Positions 1 through 6,268 of a stretch of DNA of 17,852 bases are shown piece by piece. Position 1 is the stretch's first letter; every line of letters begins with the position of its first letter. The position numbers and the translations under genes are program-made. Under the pieces are notes generated by a model, which worked only from the letters and a program-made list of their open reading frames with translations, had not been told where the DNA came from and did no database searches. Source of the stretch: an uncultured Rothia sp. Its GTDB lineage: Bacteria; Actinomycetota; Actinomycetes; Actinomycetales; Micrococcaceae. The DNA lies in NCBI RefSeq assembly GCF_937976295.1, contig NZ_CALJRY010000010.1, forward strand, positions 1 through 17,852, in the 5' to 3' direction.

Positions 1-206
1 GCGAGCGTAGGTACTGCCGTCCGAGAGGAAGATGCCGCGGTCGCGGCGGGGTCCAAGGTTTGACCTGCGGTGCCGACAGGGTTCGGCGGAAGCTGTGATG
101 CTGCCTCCTGCACATCTTGAGCAAATGAGGCTACGTATGGGCTTCCGGAAGCAACCAGTGCTGTCGCCAGACTCGCAGAGACCACCTTACGGTTTCGTTT
201 TCCCAA
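1..206 (-). CDS. Secreted protein, 5' part only (runs off left edge)
   Basis: An open frame starts at TTG (206-204) and runs off the window after 68 codons. The start was chosen because an AAGGA motif lies six bases upstream (217-213) and no ATG is available in this frame nearby. The product begins LGKRNRKVVSASLATAL, a basic N-region followed by a hydrophobic stretch, and reaches a likely signal peptidase site after ASFA, with QDVQEAAS as the mature start. The rest seen is rich in Ala, Ser, Thr and Pro, as is common just after the signal peptide of cell-wall or extracellular proteins. I do not recognise the family. In the last 60 bases another frame on the same strand has more G/C-ending codons, so a frame change near the window edge cannot be excluded. 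The gene lies downstream of ddl on the same strand, but the ddl terminator and a long AT-rich gap suggest separate transcription. Confidence 0.55.
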   Translation of the reverse strand, partial: MGKRNRKVVSASLATALVASGSPYVASFAQDVQEAASQLPPNPVGTAGQTLDPAATAASSSRTAVPTL

Positions 207-598
207 AGGTTGTCCTTGACTTTCTAATACGTTGTGAGTGAATAGATACCCAATCGCTAGGGCAGATTGGATATGCCTTCATCTATTCTACCGATTCGGC
301 TTTTTCTTCATTACTCATTTTATCGCTTTCATACCAATCTTTGAGCTTCAAAATGTGCAAAGACCATCAACAATATCTTTTCATCACTTAGAAGCATCAT
401 TTCATGCACTTATGCGCAGAATTACGTTTTGCCTTATCAATACCGCTTTAGAACTTGCACTCCCCTATTTAAGTGACCTCGGGGCGAATTTAAGTGATTT
501 TTCCCATGGGTGAAATTCGAGCGATTCTCATCAATATTTAGAGGCTAATACGTACCAATTATCCCTCCCGCACAGGCATCAACTTGCCCACAGTGCAC
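207..598. other. AT-rich intergenic region, no gene seen
   Basis: This stretch is clearly poorer in G+C than the flanking genes. Short open frames exist in it, but their products are not protein-like and they lack ribosome binding sites. It probably holds the promoter of the secreted-protein gene on the minus strand, although I could not pick a convincing -35/-10 pair. It contains a direct repeat ATTTAAGTGA at 467-476 and 488-497, spaced 21 bases (two helical turns). It also contains an inverted repeat CCAATC (250-255) / GATTGG (265-270) about 45 bases before the TTG start. Confidence 0.5.
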
Positions 599-642
599 AA
601 AAACGCCCCGGTACAGATTCCCAAGAATCCGCACCGAGGCGC
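599..642 (-). terminator. Intrinsic terminator of ddl
   Basis: A two-part stem is formed by CGCCCCGGT (605-613) with ACCGAGGCG (634-642, one mismatch) and the inner perfect pair GATTC (617-621) / GAATC (626-630). Read on the minus strand it is followed by six T (604-599). It lies about 40 bases after the ddl stop codon, so it fits a rho-independent terminator for ddl. Confidence 0.75.
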
Positions 643-684
643 CTCTCAGCAGGGGCTACTCCCCCACTGCTACGTATTCAAGAA

Positions 685-1803
685 CTAGCGCAGACCCAGG
701 GGGCGTTCCATCGCCAGGGTCAGCAGCTCGCTAATCAAATCGGTGTAGGAAATACCGGTGTTCTCCCACATGGTCTTGTACATCGAAATCGGGGTGAAGC
801 CGGGCATGGTGTTCACCTCGTTGATGATCAGGCGGCCATCCTCAGTGTAGAAGAAGTCCGCACGAGACAGACCCTCGCCGTCCAGCGCCAGGAACGCCTT
901 CACAGCCAGCTCACGCAGGCGATCCTGCACATCCTGCGGCAGGTTCGCCGGGCACACGGTCACAGCGGAAGACTCAGAAACGTACTTTGCCTCAAAGTCG
1001 TAGAAGCCGTGGTCCTCGTCCACAACCTCAATCTCGCCGGGGTAGGATGCACGAGGCATCTCGCCGTGGTGACCGTCGAGCACAGCGCACTCAATTTCGC
1101 GGCCCACAATACCCGCCTCAATAATGATCTTCGGGTCGTGGCGGCGCGCCTCCTCAATCGCGGGTACGAGCTCCTCCACCGAATCCACCTTGGTAATACC
1201 GAAGGAAGAACCCGCGCGAGTCGGCTTCACGAACATGGGGAAGCCCAGCTTCAGCACGCGCTCCAGAATCTGCTCGCGGTCCTCGTGCTCCCACTGGCGG
1301 TTGGTGATGACCTCGTAGGGGCCGACCTCCAGGCCAGCAGACTCGAAAGCGACCTTCATGAAGTGCTTATCCATACCCACAGCGGATGCGGTCACACCGC
1401 AACCCACGTAGTGCAGGTCAGCCATTTCCAGCAGACCCTGCACGGTGCCGTCCTCGCCGAAGGGGCCGTGCAGCAGCGGGAACACAACGTCCACCGGCGC
1501 GGTGTGGGTAACGTTACCCTCAGCATCCACCAGGGTCAGGCGGGAATCGCCGGCACCCATCGGCAGGAACACCTGCTGGGTGCCCTCGGGGAACTCTGCG
1601 GTACCGCGAGTGCCAGCGGTCAGCTCGGCGAGCTGCTGCTCATCGGTCAGGTACCAGCGGCCGTCACGGGTAATGCCGATAGTGATGACGTCGTAGGCGG
1701 TGCGGTCAATAGCGCCCAGAACGCCGGCAGCGGTAATGAGCGAAATCGGGTGCTCGGAGGAGCGGCCACCGCACAGCAGGGCGACGGTCTTCTTCTCGGT
1801 CAT
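685..1803 (-). CDS. ddl: D-alanine--D-alanine ligase
   Basis: This enzyme joins two D-alanines with ATP in the cytoplasm to make the D-Ala-D-Ala end of the peptidoglycan stem peptide. The 372-residue product has the usual length and all family landmarks. These are the N-terminal LCGGRSSEHPIS (10-21), HGPFGEDGTVQG (112-123), the ATP-grasp strand GFPMFVKPTRAGSSFG (187-202), the omega loop FYDFEAKY (267-274), and the C-terminal INEVNTMPGFTPISMY (327-342) with its Mg-binding Glu and Asn. The Tyr at 274 in the EAKY motif is what D-Ala-D-Ala ligases carry. The D-Ala-D-Lac ligases I recall from Leuconostoc have Phe there, so ordinary, vancomycin-susceptible precursors are expected. The ATG start is preceded by AGGAG. 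It is the last gene of the murA-plsC-gpsA-ddl row, but a 225-base gap with a candidate promoter separates it from gpsA. Confidence 0.97.
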   Translation of the reverse strand: MTEKKTVALLCGGRSSEHPISLITAAGVLGAIDRTAYDVITIGITRDGRWYLTDEQQLAELTAGTRGTAEFPEGTQQVFLPMGAGDSRLTLVDAEGNVTHTAPVDVVFPLLHGPFGEDGTVQGLLEMADLHYVGCGVTASAVGMDKHFMKVAFESAGLEVGPYEVITNRQWEHEDREQILERVLKLGFPMFVKPTRAGSSFGITKVDSVEELVPAIEEARRHDPKIIIEAGIVGREIECAVLDGHHGEMPRASYPGEIEVVDEDHGFYDFEAKYVSESSAVTVCPANLPQDVQDRLRELAVKAFLALDGEGLSRADFFYTEDGRLIINEVNTMPGFTPISMYKTMWENTGISYTDLISELLTLAMERPLGLR

Positions 1804-1968
1804 ATATTTCTCCTAGTCAATGTTCCCCTACCCTCAGGTCCGGAAGGAGGAACAGCAATGCGTCAATAATCCTAACGCACGAATACCGCCGCGGTCACCG
1901 ATGCGTTTCTCACGCACCGATTTCCGCAACGGTATCCGTCCTTGGATGTCTACATTCAATCTTCTTCT

Positions 1969-1997
1969 AGTATGTCCTGGCACACACCACTATTCAA
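1969..1997 (-). promoter_or_regulatory. Candidate sigma-70-type promoter for ddl
   Basis: On the minus strand a TTGAAT box (1997-1992) is separated by exactly 17 bases from CATACT (1974-1969). Each box matches the consensus at four of six positions. It lies in the 225-base gap between gpsA and ddl, about 165 bases before the ddl start, so ddl may be transcribed independently of the upstream genes. Confidence 0.4.
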
Positions 1998-2007
1998 GGG
2001 GTGCCAG
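1977..2007. repeat. Inverted repeat overlapping the ddl promoter spacer
   Basis: CTGGCAC (1977-1983) and GTGCCAG (2001-2007) form a perfect 7-base inverted repeat with a 17-base centre. It begins 22 bases past the gpsA stop and encloses the -35 box of the candidate ddl promoter. No T-tract follows on the minus strand, so an operator or regulatory hairpin is at least as likely as a gpsA terminator. Confidence 0.4.
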
Positions 2008-2028
2008 CACGCCAGAAAGCTTCAAAAC

Positions 2029-3147
2029 CTAGTGGCCCTCATGCTTGAGGCGGCGGCCCAGCAGCTGAGGCGCCAGCTCCTCAATGCCAATACGGCCCGA
2101 AAGCACAGCCACCACAGCCTCAACAATGGGCATCTCCACGCCGTGACGGCGAGCCAACTCAGCCACCACCGGCGCCGACTTAATCGACTCAGCGGTCTGG
2201 CTCATGTGCTCGTGCAGGCGGTCAGGGGTAATACCCTGAGCCAGCAGACGGCCCGCCGTGTGGTTACGAGACAGCGGCGAAGAGCAGGTCGCAATCAAGT
2301 CGCCCATACCGGCAAGACCGCTCATCGTCGCAGCCTCGCCGCCCAACGCCACCGCCAGGCGGGTAATCTCCGCCAGACCGCGAGTCATAATGGACGCCTT
2401 CGAGTTATCGCCGTAATTGCGACCCTCGCAAATACCCACGCACAGGGCAATCACGTTCTTCACCAGGCCGCCAATTTCGGTACCCACCACATCCGTGTTG
2501 GTGTACGGGCGGAAGTACCCGCACGCAATCGCGTGAGCAACAGACTCAGCCACCGGCAGGGTACGAGCCGCAACCACGGAGGCGGTGGGCTCCTCCCCCA
2601 TGATTTCCTTCGCCAGGTTCGGGCCCGAGAGCACGCACACGCGGTGCGGAATATGACCGATCGCGCGCACATCAGCGCCACGCAGAGCCATAGCCTCTTC
2701 CAGCTCCTCGGTAATGACCTGCGACATGCGCAGACCCGTACCGGTCTCCAGGCCCTTCGCCAAAGACACCAGCATGGCGTTCGGCTCAATATAGCGGGCG
2801 AAGCTCTGCAACTGCGAACGCAGAACCTGCGCGGGCAGGGCAAGAACCACAATGTCGGCGCCGGTCAGCGCCGCCGGGGCATCCGCCGTGAAATGCATGT
2901 TGTCCGGCAGCTTCATTCCCGGAAAATAGCGGGCGTTCTCGCGGGTGCGCTCGCACTCAGCCATCACCTGCTCATCACGACCGATGAGGGTCACGCGAGT
3001 GTCATCGCCGCGCTCACGGGCAGCGTCCGCCGCAATCTTAGCGAAAGCGGTGCCCCAGCTACCGGCGCCGAGCACCGCAATAGACTGTACGGTTGCCGGA
3101 GGGGTAAATTCAGGGCTTGCTGCGGGGGTGCGTCCAAAGAAGGTCAC
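2029..3147 (-). CDS. gpsA: Glycerol-3-phosphate dehydrogenase [NAD(P)+]
   Basis: This enzyme reduces dihydroxyacetone phosphate to sn-glycerol 3-phosphate, the backbone for phospholipids, in the cytoplasm. The NAD(P)-binding motif IAVLGAGSWGTAFAK lies near residues 23-37 and is followed by the family pattern from GLVKNVIALCVGICEG to NSKASIMTRG with the catalytic Lys. SGPNLAKEI is also typical. I chose GTG (3147-3145), which gives 372 residues, roughly 20-30 more at the N-terminus than E. coli GpsA. Extending to the TTG at 3240 would translate through a strong hairpin, and those residues do not look like protein. Initiation is odd: the nearest AAGGA (3165-3161) is 13 bases from this GTG, while another GTG (3155) sits at the ideal distance but opens only VFS followed by TGA, which overlaps the chosen start. 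The gene follows plsC by 111 bases. Confidence 0.95.
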   Translation of the reverse strand: MTFFGRTPAASPEFTPPATVQSIAVLGAGSWGTAFAKIAADAARERGDDTRVTLIGRDEQVMAECERTRENARYFPGMKLPDNMHFTADAPAALTGADIVVLALPAQVLRSQLQSFARYIEPNAMLVSLAKGLETGTGLRMSQVITEELEEAMALRGADVRAIGHIPHRVCVLSGPNLAKEIMGEEPTASVVAARTLPVAESVAHAIACGYFRPYTNTDVVGTEIGGLVKNVIALCVGICEGRNYGDNSKASIMTRGLAEITRLAVALGGEAATMSGLAGMGDLIATCSSPLSRNHTAGRLLAQGITPDRLHEHMSQTAESIKSAPVVAELARRHGVEMPIVEAVVAVLSGRIGIEELAPQLLGRRLKHEGH

Positions 3148-3166
3148 GAAAACACCATCTTCCTTG

Positions 3167-3192
3167 TGAGGTCCTTGGATGAGGTCCTTGGG
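3167..3192. repeat. Tandem 13-base repeat upstream of gpsA carrying Shine-Dalgarno-like motifs
   Basis: On the plus strand TGAGGTCCTTGGA (3167-3179) is followed directly by TGAGGTCCTTGGG (3180-3192). On the gpsA (minus) strand this gives AAGGA motifs at 3189-3185 and 3176-3172. The actual candidate ribosome binding site AAGGA at 3165-3161 is a third copy of that core. The array lies between the intergenic hairpin and the gpsA start. Confidence 0.7.
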
Positions 3193-3193
3193 T

Positions 3194-3236
3194 GAGCCCC
3201 CTGATAGGCGCCCGGTCGGGCACCTATCGGGGGCTC
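3194..3236. promoter_or_regulatory. Long hairpin between plsC and gpsA
   Basis: GAGCCCCC (3194-3201) pairs with GGGGGCTC (3229-3236), GATAGG with CCTATC, and GCCC with GGGC around a GGTC loop. One bulged T and one C/A mismatch interrupt an otherwise complete stem of about 18 pairs. Neither strand shows a T-tract after it, so it is not a classical terminator. It may act as an mRNA-stabilising or processing element, or as an attenuating structure ahead of gpsA. Confidence 0.65.
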
Positions 3237-3258
3237 TCAATAATTCCCAGCGGGACTA

Positions 3259-4116
3259 CTACTTTTCGTCCGGTTCGCCGAGCGCGCCACCGACCGGACC
3301 GGAGGGGGTGCCGGGGGCTTCACGACGCTTAGTGCGCGGGTTCCAACGACCCTCAGGAGCCTTCTCGCCGCGGATCTTCTCCAGCTCGGCGGTAATAGCA
3401 TCCAGCATGGCGTCGGTGACCACGCCCAGTTCGGTGCGGGTGTGCTTAGCCTCGGGGCTGGCGTCCTCAACGAGGGAGGCGATGTCCAGCGCCTTACCGA
3501 CCTTCACGCGGACGGTCTTGCGCGGGAACAGCGAAATCTTACGCTTCTCCTTCACGCGGCCGTCCTCGCCGGCCTCATCTACGTAACCGAGAATCTGCTC
3601 GTCCCCCCAGTGCGCCACCGGGAAGACGGGCGCACCGGTCGCAAGAGCCAGACGAGCCGCGCCAGTACGCGCCTGCATGGGCCACAACTGCGGATCGTGG
3701 GTGGTGGTGCCCTCCGGGAAAATTATGACGGCACCGCCAGCCTCAACAATCTTGCGGGCAGTAATCAGGGACTTACGCGCATCCACCGAACCGCGAACCA
3801 CGGGAATATGCGCGAGCTTGCGCATAATGTAGCCGAGCACGGGAGCGCGGAAGAGCGAATCCTTCGCCAAGAAGCGCGGCAGGGCGCCCTCAACGAAAGC
3901 AGGGAAAGCCACGGTCACCGGGTCAAGCTCGGTGGTGTGGTTAGCCACGATAATGTACCCGCCGCTCTTGGGCAGGTTCTCACGGCCGGCAATCTCAACG
4001 CGTGCGATGAGCATGTACAGCCCGCGCGCAGCGTTACCGAGCACCTTGTACAGAGCATCGCCGGAGGCGGTGGGCTCAATCTCAGGCAGAGCCTGCTTTC
4101 CCTGCTGTCCGCTCAC
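3259..4116 (-). CDS. plsC: 1-acyl-sn-glycerol-3-phosphate acyltransferase (PlsC type)
   Basis: This is a membrane-associated acyltransferase of the LPLAT family, expected to convert lysophosphatidic acid to phosphatidic acid. The 285-residue product shows NHTTELD (59-65, the HX4D catalytic motif), VVRGS (106-110), FPEGTTT (133-139, acceptor phosphate binding) and GAPVFPVAHWG (161-171), in the family order and spacing. The N-terminus has only a weakly hydrophobic stretch around 30-40, and the C-terminus (about 250-285) is a charged and Pro/Gly-rich tail. The start is GTG, and its G is also the last base of the murA stop (TAGTG), so translation is probably coupled to murA. Placement next to gpsA, which makes the glycerol 3-phosphate precursor, supports the phospholipid role. 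The exact acyl acceptor cannot be read from sequence. Confidence 0.92.
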   Translation of the reverse strand: MSGQQGKQALPEIEPTASGDALYKVLGNAARGLYMLIARVEIAGRENLPKSGGYIIVANHTTELDPVTVAFPAFVEGALPRFLAKDSLFRAPVLGYIMRKLAHIPVVRGSVDARKSLITARKIVEAGGAVIIFPEGTTTHDPQLWPMQARTGAARLALATGAPVFPVAHWGDEQILGYVDEAGEDGRVKEKRKISLFPRKTVRVKVGKALDIASLVEDASPEAKHTRTELGVVTDAMLDAITAELEKIRGEKAPEGRWNPRTKRREAPGTPSGPVGGALGEPDEK

Positions 4117-5549
4117 TAGTCCTGAACCTCAACTTCCTCGGGCTCAACAACGACGATTGCGGCATCGGGCTTGGGAGCCTTCGGCGCCTTGCGTGCCAGC
4201 ACCTCAAAGTTGGCGCCCAGGCCCTTGAGCTTCTCCTCGAAGTTCTCGTAGCCGCGAGCAATCAGCTCAACACCGCTTACGTGAGAGGTGCCCTTAGCCG
4301 CCAGAGCAGCAATGATGTGGGAGAAGCCGCCGCGCAGGTCCGGAACCTCAATGTCGGCACCGGTCAGCGGGGTGGGGCCAGAAATAATAGCGGAGTGGCC
4401 GTAGCTCTTACCCTCGAAACGGCAGGGTGCGCCGCCCACGCAGTCACGCATGACGACAATATCTGCGCCCATCTGCTTCAGGGCGTTGGTGAAGCCGAAA
4501 CGCTCCTCGTACACGGTCTCGTGCACAATGGACGCGCCCTTAGCCTGGGTCAGCGCCACAACGAGGGGCTGCTGCCAGTCGGTCATGAAGCCGGGGTGCA
4601 CGTTAGTCTCGAAGACGATGGGCTTCAGCTGAGCACCGGGGGTGCGCTGAGCCGGGTGGGTGAAGCGGATACCCTCGGCGGTCACCTCGTACAGGCCGCC
4701 CATCTTGCGGAACTGGTTCAGGAACGCGGTCATATCCTTCTGAGCTGCGCCGCGCACGAAAATGTCACCGCCGGTAGCCAGAGCCGCAGAAGCCCAGGAA
4801 GCGGACTCGTTACGGTCGGGCAGGGAGGTGTGATCGTAGCCGGTCAGCTCATCCACGCCCTCAATGACGATGGTGCGGTCCTCGTTGATGAAGATGATGG
4901 CGCCCATCTTCTGCAGAACAGCAATCAGGTCAACAATTTCGGGCTCAATCGCTGCATTGCGCAAGATGGTCTTACCCTTAGCGCGCACGCCGGTGAGCAG
5001 AACCTGCTCGGTAGCGCCCACAGAGGGGTAGTTCAGCACAATCTCTGCACCCTTCAGGCCCTCTTCGGGAACGATCAGGGTGGTGCCGGTTTCGTCGTCC
5101 TTCTCAACGACTGCGCCGAACTTGCGCAGTGCAGACATGTGGTAGTCGATGGGTCGGTCACCGATCTTGCAGCCACCCAGGTTGGGGATGCGTGCGGTAC
5201 CGAGGGTGTGCAGCAGCGGGCCCACCATCAGAATCGGGATACGGGAGTTACCACCGAAGAGATGAATCTCCTCTGCATTCTTTGCAGCGGTGGTTGCATC
5301 CTGTGCGGGGTTGAGGGTCAGAACACCAGCTTCGCGGTCGTAGTCGACCTTTGCGCCGTGCAGCTCCACGAGGGTGGTAACGATTTCGACATCGCTCAGG
5401 TCAGGGACGTTACGCAGGGTCGAGGGGGTCGAACCGTGCAGTGCTGCGACCATCGCCTTGGGCACCAGGTTCTTGGCGCCTCGAACGTGGACCTCGCCAA
5501 CGAGCGGAGTGCCACCTTCAATGCGAAGCTTGCTGATGTTCTCAGTCAT
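4116..5549 (-). CDS. murA: UDP-N-acetylglucosamine 1-carboxyvinyltransferase
   Basis: MurA transfers enolpyruvate from PEP to UDP-GlcNAc, the first committed step of peptidoglycan synthesis, in the cytoplasm. The 477-residue product has GAKN (24-27) with the active-site Lys-Asn pair. The catalytic loop GGCKIGDRPID (125-135) carries Cys127, the residue fosfomycin alkylates, so sensitivity at target level is expected. It also has MTDWQQPLVVAL and the PDLRGGFSHI region with the PEP-binding Arg. It is about 40 residues longer than the usual 420-435 because of a C-terminal tail, KAPKAPKPDAAIVVVEPEEV and onward, which is Lys/Pro-rich and then acidic. The ATG start is preceded by AAGGA at six bases, and a good promoter lies upstream. 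It is the first gene of the murA-plsC-gpsA-ddl row and overlaps plsC by one base. Confidence 0.97.
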   Translation of the reverse strand: MTENISKLRIEGGTPLVGEVHVRGAKNLVPKAMVAALHGSTPSTLRNVPDLSDVEIVTTLVELHGAKVDYDREAGVLTLNPAQDATTAAKNAEEIHLFGGNSRIPILMVGPLLHTLGTARIPNLGGCKIGDRPIDYHMSALRKFGAVVEKDDETGTTLIVPEEGLKGAEIVLNYPSVGATEQVLLTGVRAKGKTILRNAAIEPEIVDLIAVLQKMGAIIFINEDRTIVIEGVDELTGYDHTSLPDRNESASWASAALATGGDIFVRGAAQKDMTAFLNQFRKMGGLYEVTAEGIRFTHPAQRTPGAQLKPIVFETNVHPGFMTDWQQPLVVALTQAKGASIVHETVYEERFGFTNALKQMGADIVVMRDCVGGAPCRFEGKSYGHSAIISGPTPLTGADIEVPDLRGGFSHIIAALAAKGTSHVSGVELIARGYENFEEKLKGLGANFEVLARKAPKAPKPDAAIVVVEPEEVEVQD

Positions 5550-5682
5550 TAAAAATCCTTTGTGGAGTCGGCTGGTTTATGCCGAACTTTAACAGTGTGC
5601 CGATGCGCCGCGTTCTCATACGCTCATACGTGCCGTGCCCTCTGCCGGTAGCGGGGTGAAACGGGCGCATATATTCATCATT

Positions 5683-5711
5683 ATTCTAAGCCCTGCGTAA
5701 AGGTGCTCCAA
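5683..5711 (-). promoter_or_regulatory. Candidate promoter of murA
   Basis: On the minus strand TTGGAG (5711-5706) and TAGAAT (5688-5683) are separated by exactly 17 bases. The -10 matches the consensus at five of six positions and the -35 at four of six. Transcription would begin near 5676, giving a leader of about 125 bases before the murA ATG. The leader contains a repeated CGTATGAG. Confidence 0.55.
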
Positions 5712-5779
5712 ACACCGAAGAGCCTTTGGAACTCGTGACTGGGATTTTGCTCCGTTGTGTGTGTGATAAACCGCTCTGA

Positions 5780-5788
5780 CCCCCCCCC
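5780..5788. repeat. C9 homopolymer
   Basis: Nine consecutive C lie in the divergent intergenic region, 16 bases after a (TG)5 run (5756-5765). The tract is about 70 bases upstream of the murA -35 box and about 135 bases upstream of the candidate promoter of the glycine-rich protein gene. Such tracts can change length by slippage during replication. Confidence 0.95.
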
Positions 5789-5898
5789 AGATTCAGTGCC
5801 GGAAAAACAAAAAGATACACAAACATTCACACTAATGCAAACATTTTCTGGTTCTTCGCCGAAATTTGACGCCAGTTTCGTCTTTTTGACGCACGAAT

Positions 5899-5929
5899 TT
5901 GAACTTGAGAGTAACCTCACCCCTACAAT
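5899..5929 (+). promoter_or_regulatory. Possible promoter of the glycine-rich protein gene
   Basis: TACAAT (5924-5929) is a good -10 box (five of six). TTGAAC (5899-5904) is the best -35 but sits 19 bases away, longer than ideal. If used, the transcript starts near 5936 and has a leader of about 330 bases before the ATG at 6269. Confidence 0.35.
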
Positions 5930-6126
5930 AACGTGCACACTCGTGCCTGCTGAAGAGAGCCTCCACTCTCAAGGAGGAGCCAATCAGCTCTCAATTGCGG
6001 CATCGGCGCCGGCATCGCCGTTGCTCCATGCAGTACGGAGCCTCACGGCAGCGAACGGGCGTGCATTCACTGCATACAACTTTGCGATGATGCCCAACCA
6101 CAACAGTTCGGCTTCCTGCTTCACTT

Positions 6127-6164
6127 CAACTTCAAAAATTCACTGCAACTTCAAAAATTCACCT
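6127..6164. repeat. Two 19-base tandem repeats in the leader of the glycine-rich protein gene
   Basis: CAACTTCAAAAATTCACTG (6127-6145) is followed immediately by CAACTTCAAAAATTCACCT (6146-6164), differing only in the last two bases. A third, degraded copy beginning CAACATCACC follows. The repeat lies about 105 bases before the ATG of the downstream gene. Confidence 0.9.
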
Positions 6165-6268
6165 CAACATCACCGTAAATATTCGAAAGTCAACTAAAAA
6201 CCAGGGCACATCGCAACCAACCACAGGTCACTTCGCGGCTGCATCCGCGAACTACCGAAGGACCCAAT

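Larger units (their letters stand above)
5550..6268. other. 719-base divergent intergenic region between murA and the glycine-rich protein gene
   Basis: No convincing gene lies here. An open frame covering 5757-6197 on the plus strand was judged non-coding because it has no ribosome binding site, mixed codon use and low-complexity, Ser/His/Asn-rich translation. The region holds the murA promoter, a (TG)5 run at 5756-5765, a C9 tract at 5780-5788 and TTGACGC repeated at 5866 and 5886. It also holds a possible plus-strand promoter near 5899-5929 and a 19-base tandem repeat at 6127-6164. A strong purine-rich AAGGAGGAG near 5970 is not followed by a start codon at a usable distance. Confidence 0.6.

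Noticed and set aside
238..513. 91-codon plus-strand frame in the AT-rich left region
   Set aside because: AT-rich, Phe/His-rich product with no upstream ribosome site; not convincing as a gene.
1009..1869. Long plus-strand open frame opposite ddl
   Set aside because: It is a shadow of high-GC coding on the other strand; its translation is rich in His, Leu and Ala with no motif, while ddl is certain.
1942..3195. 417-codon plus-strand open frame opposite gpsA
   Set aside because: Antisense shadow; Arg/His/Gln-rich composition and no ribosome site, and gpsA motifs fix the true strand.
3148..3240. TTG start at 3240 extending GpsA by 31 residues
   Set aside because: It would translate the strong hairpin and tandem repeats, has a poor ribosome site, and the added residues have no family counterpart.
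5930..6126. Possible riboswitch in the leader of the glycine-rich protein gene
   Set aside because: I looked for known cores (SAM, glycine, TPP, cobalamin, c-di-AMP) and could match none by eye.
5757..6197. 146-codon plus-strand frame in the murA upstream region
   Set aside because: It reads through the C9 tract and the 19-base repeats, has no ribosome site and gives low-complexity protein; better seen as leader DNA.
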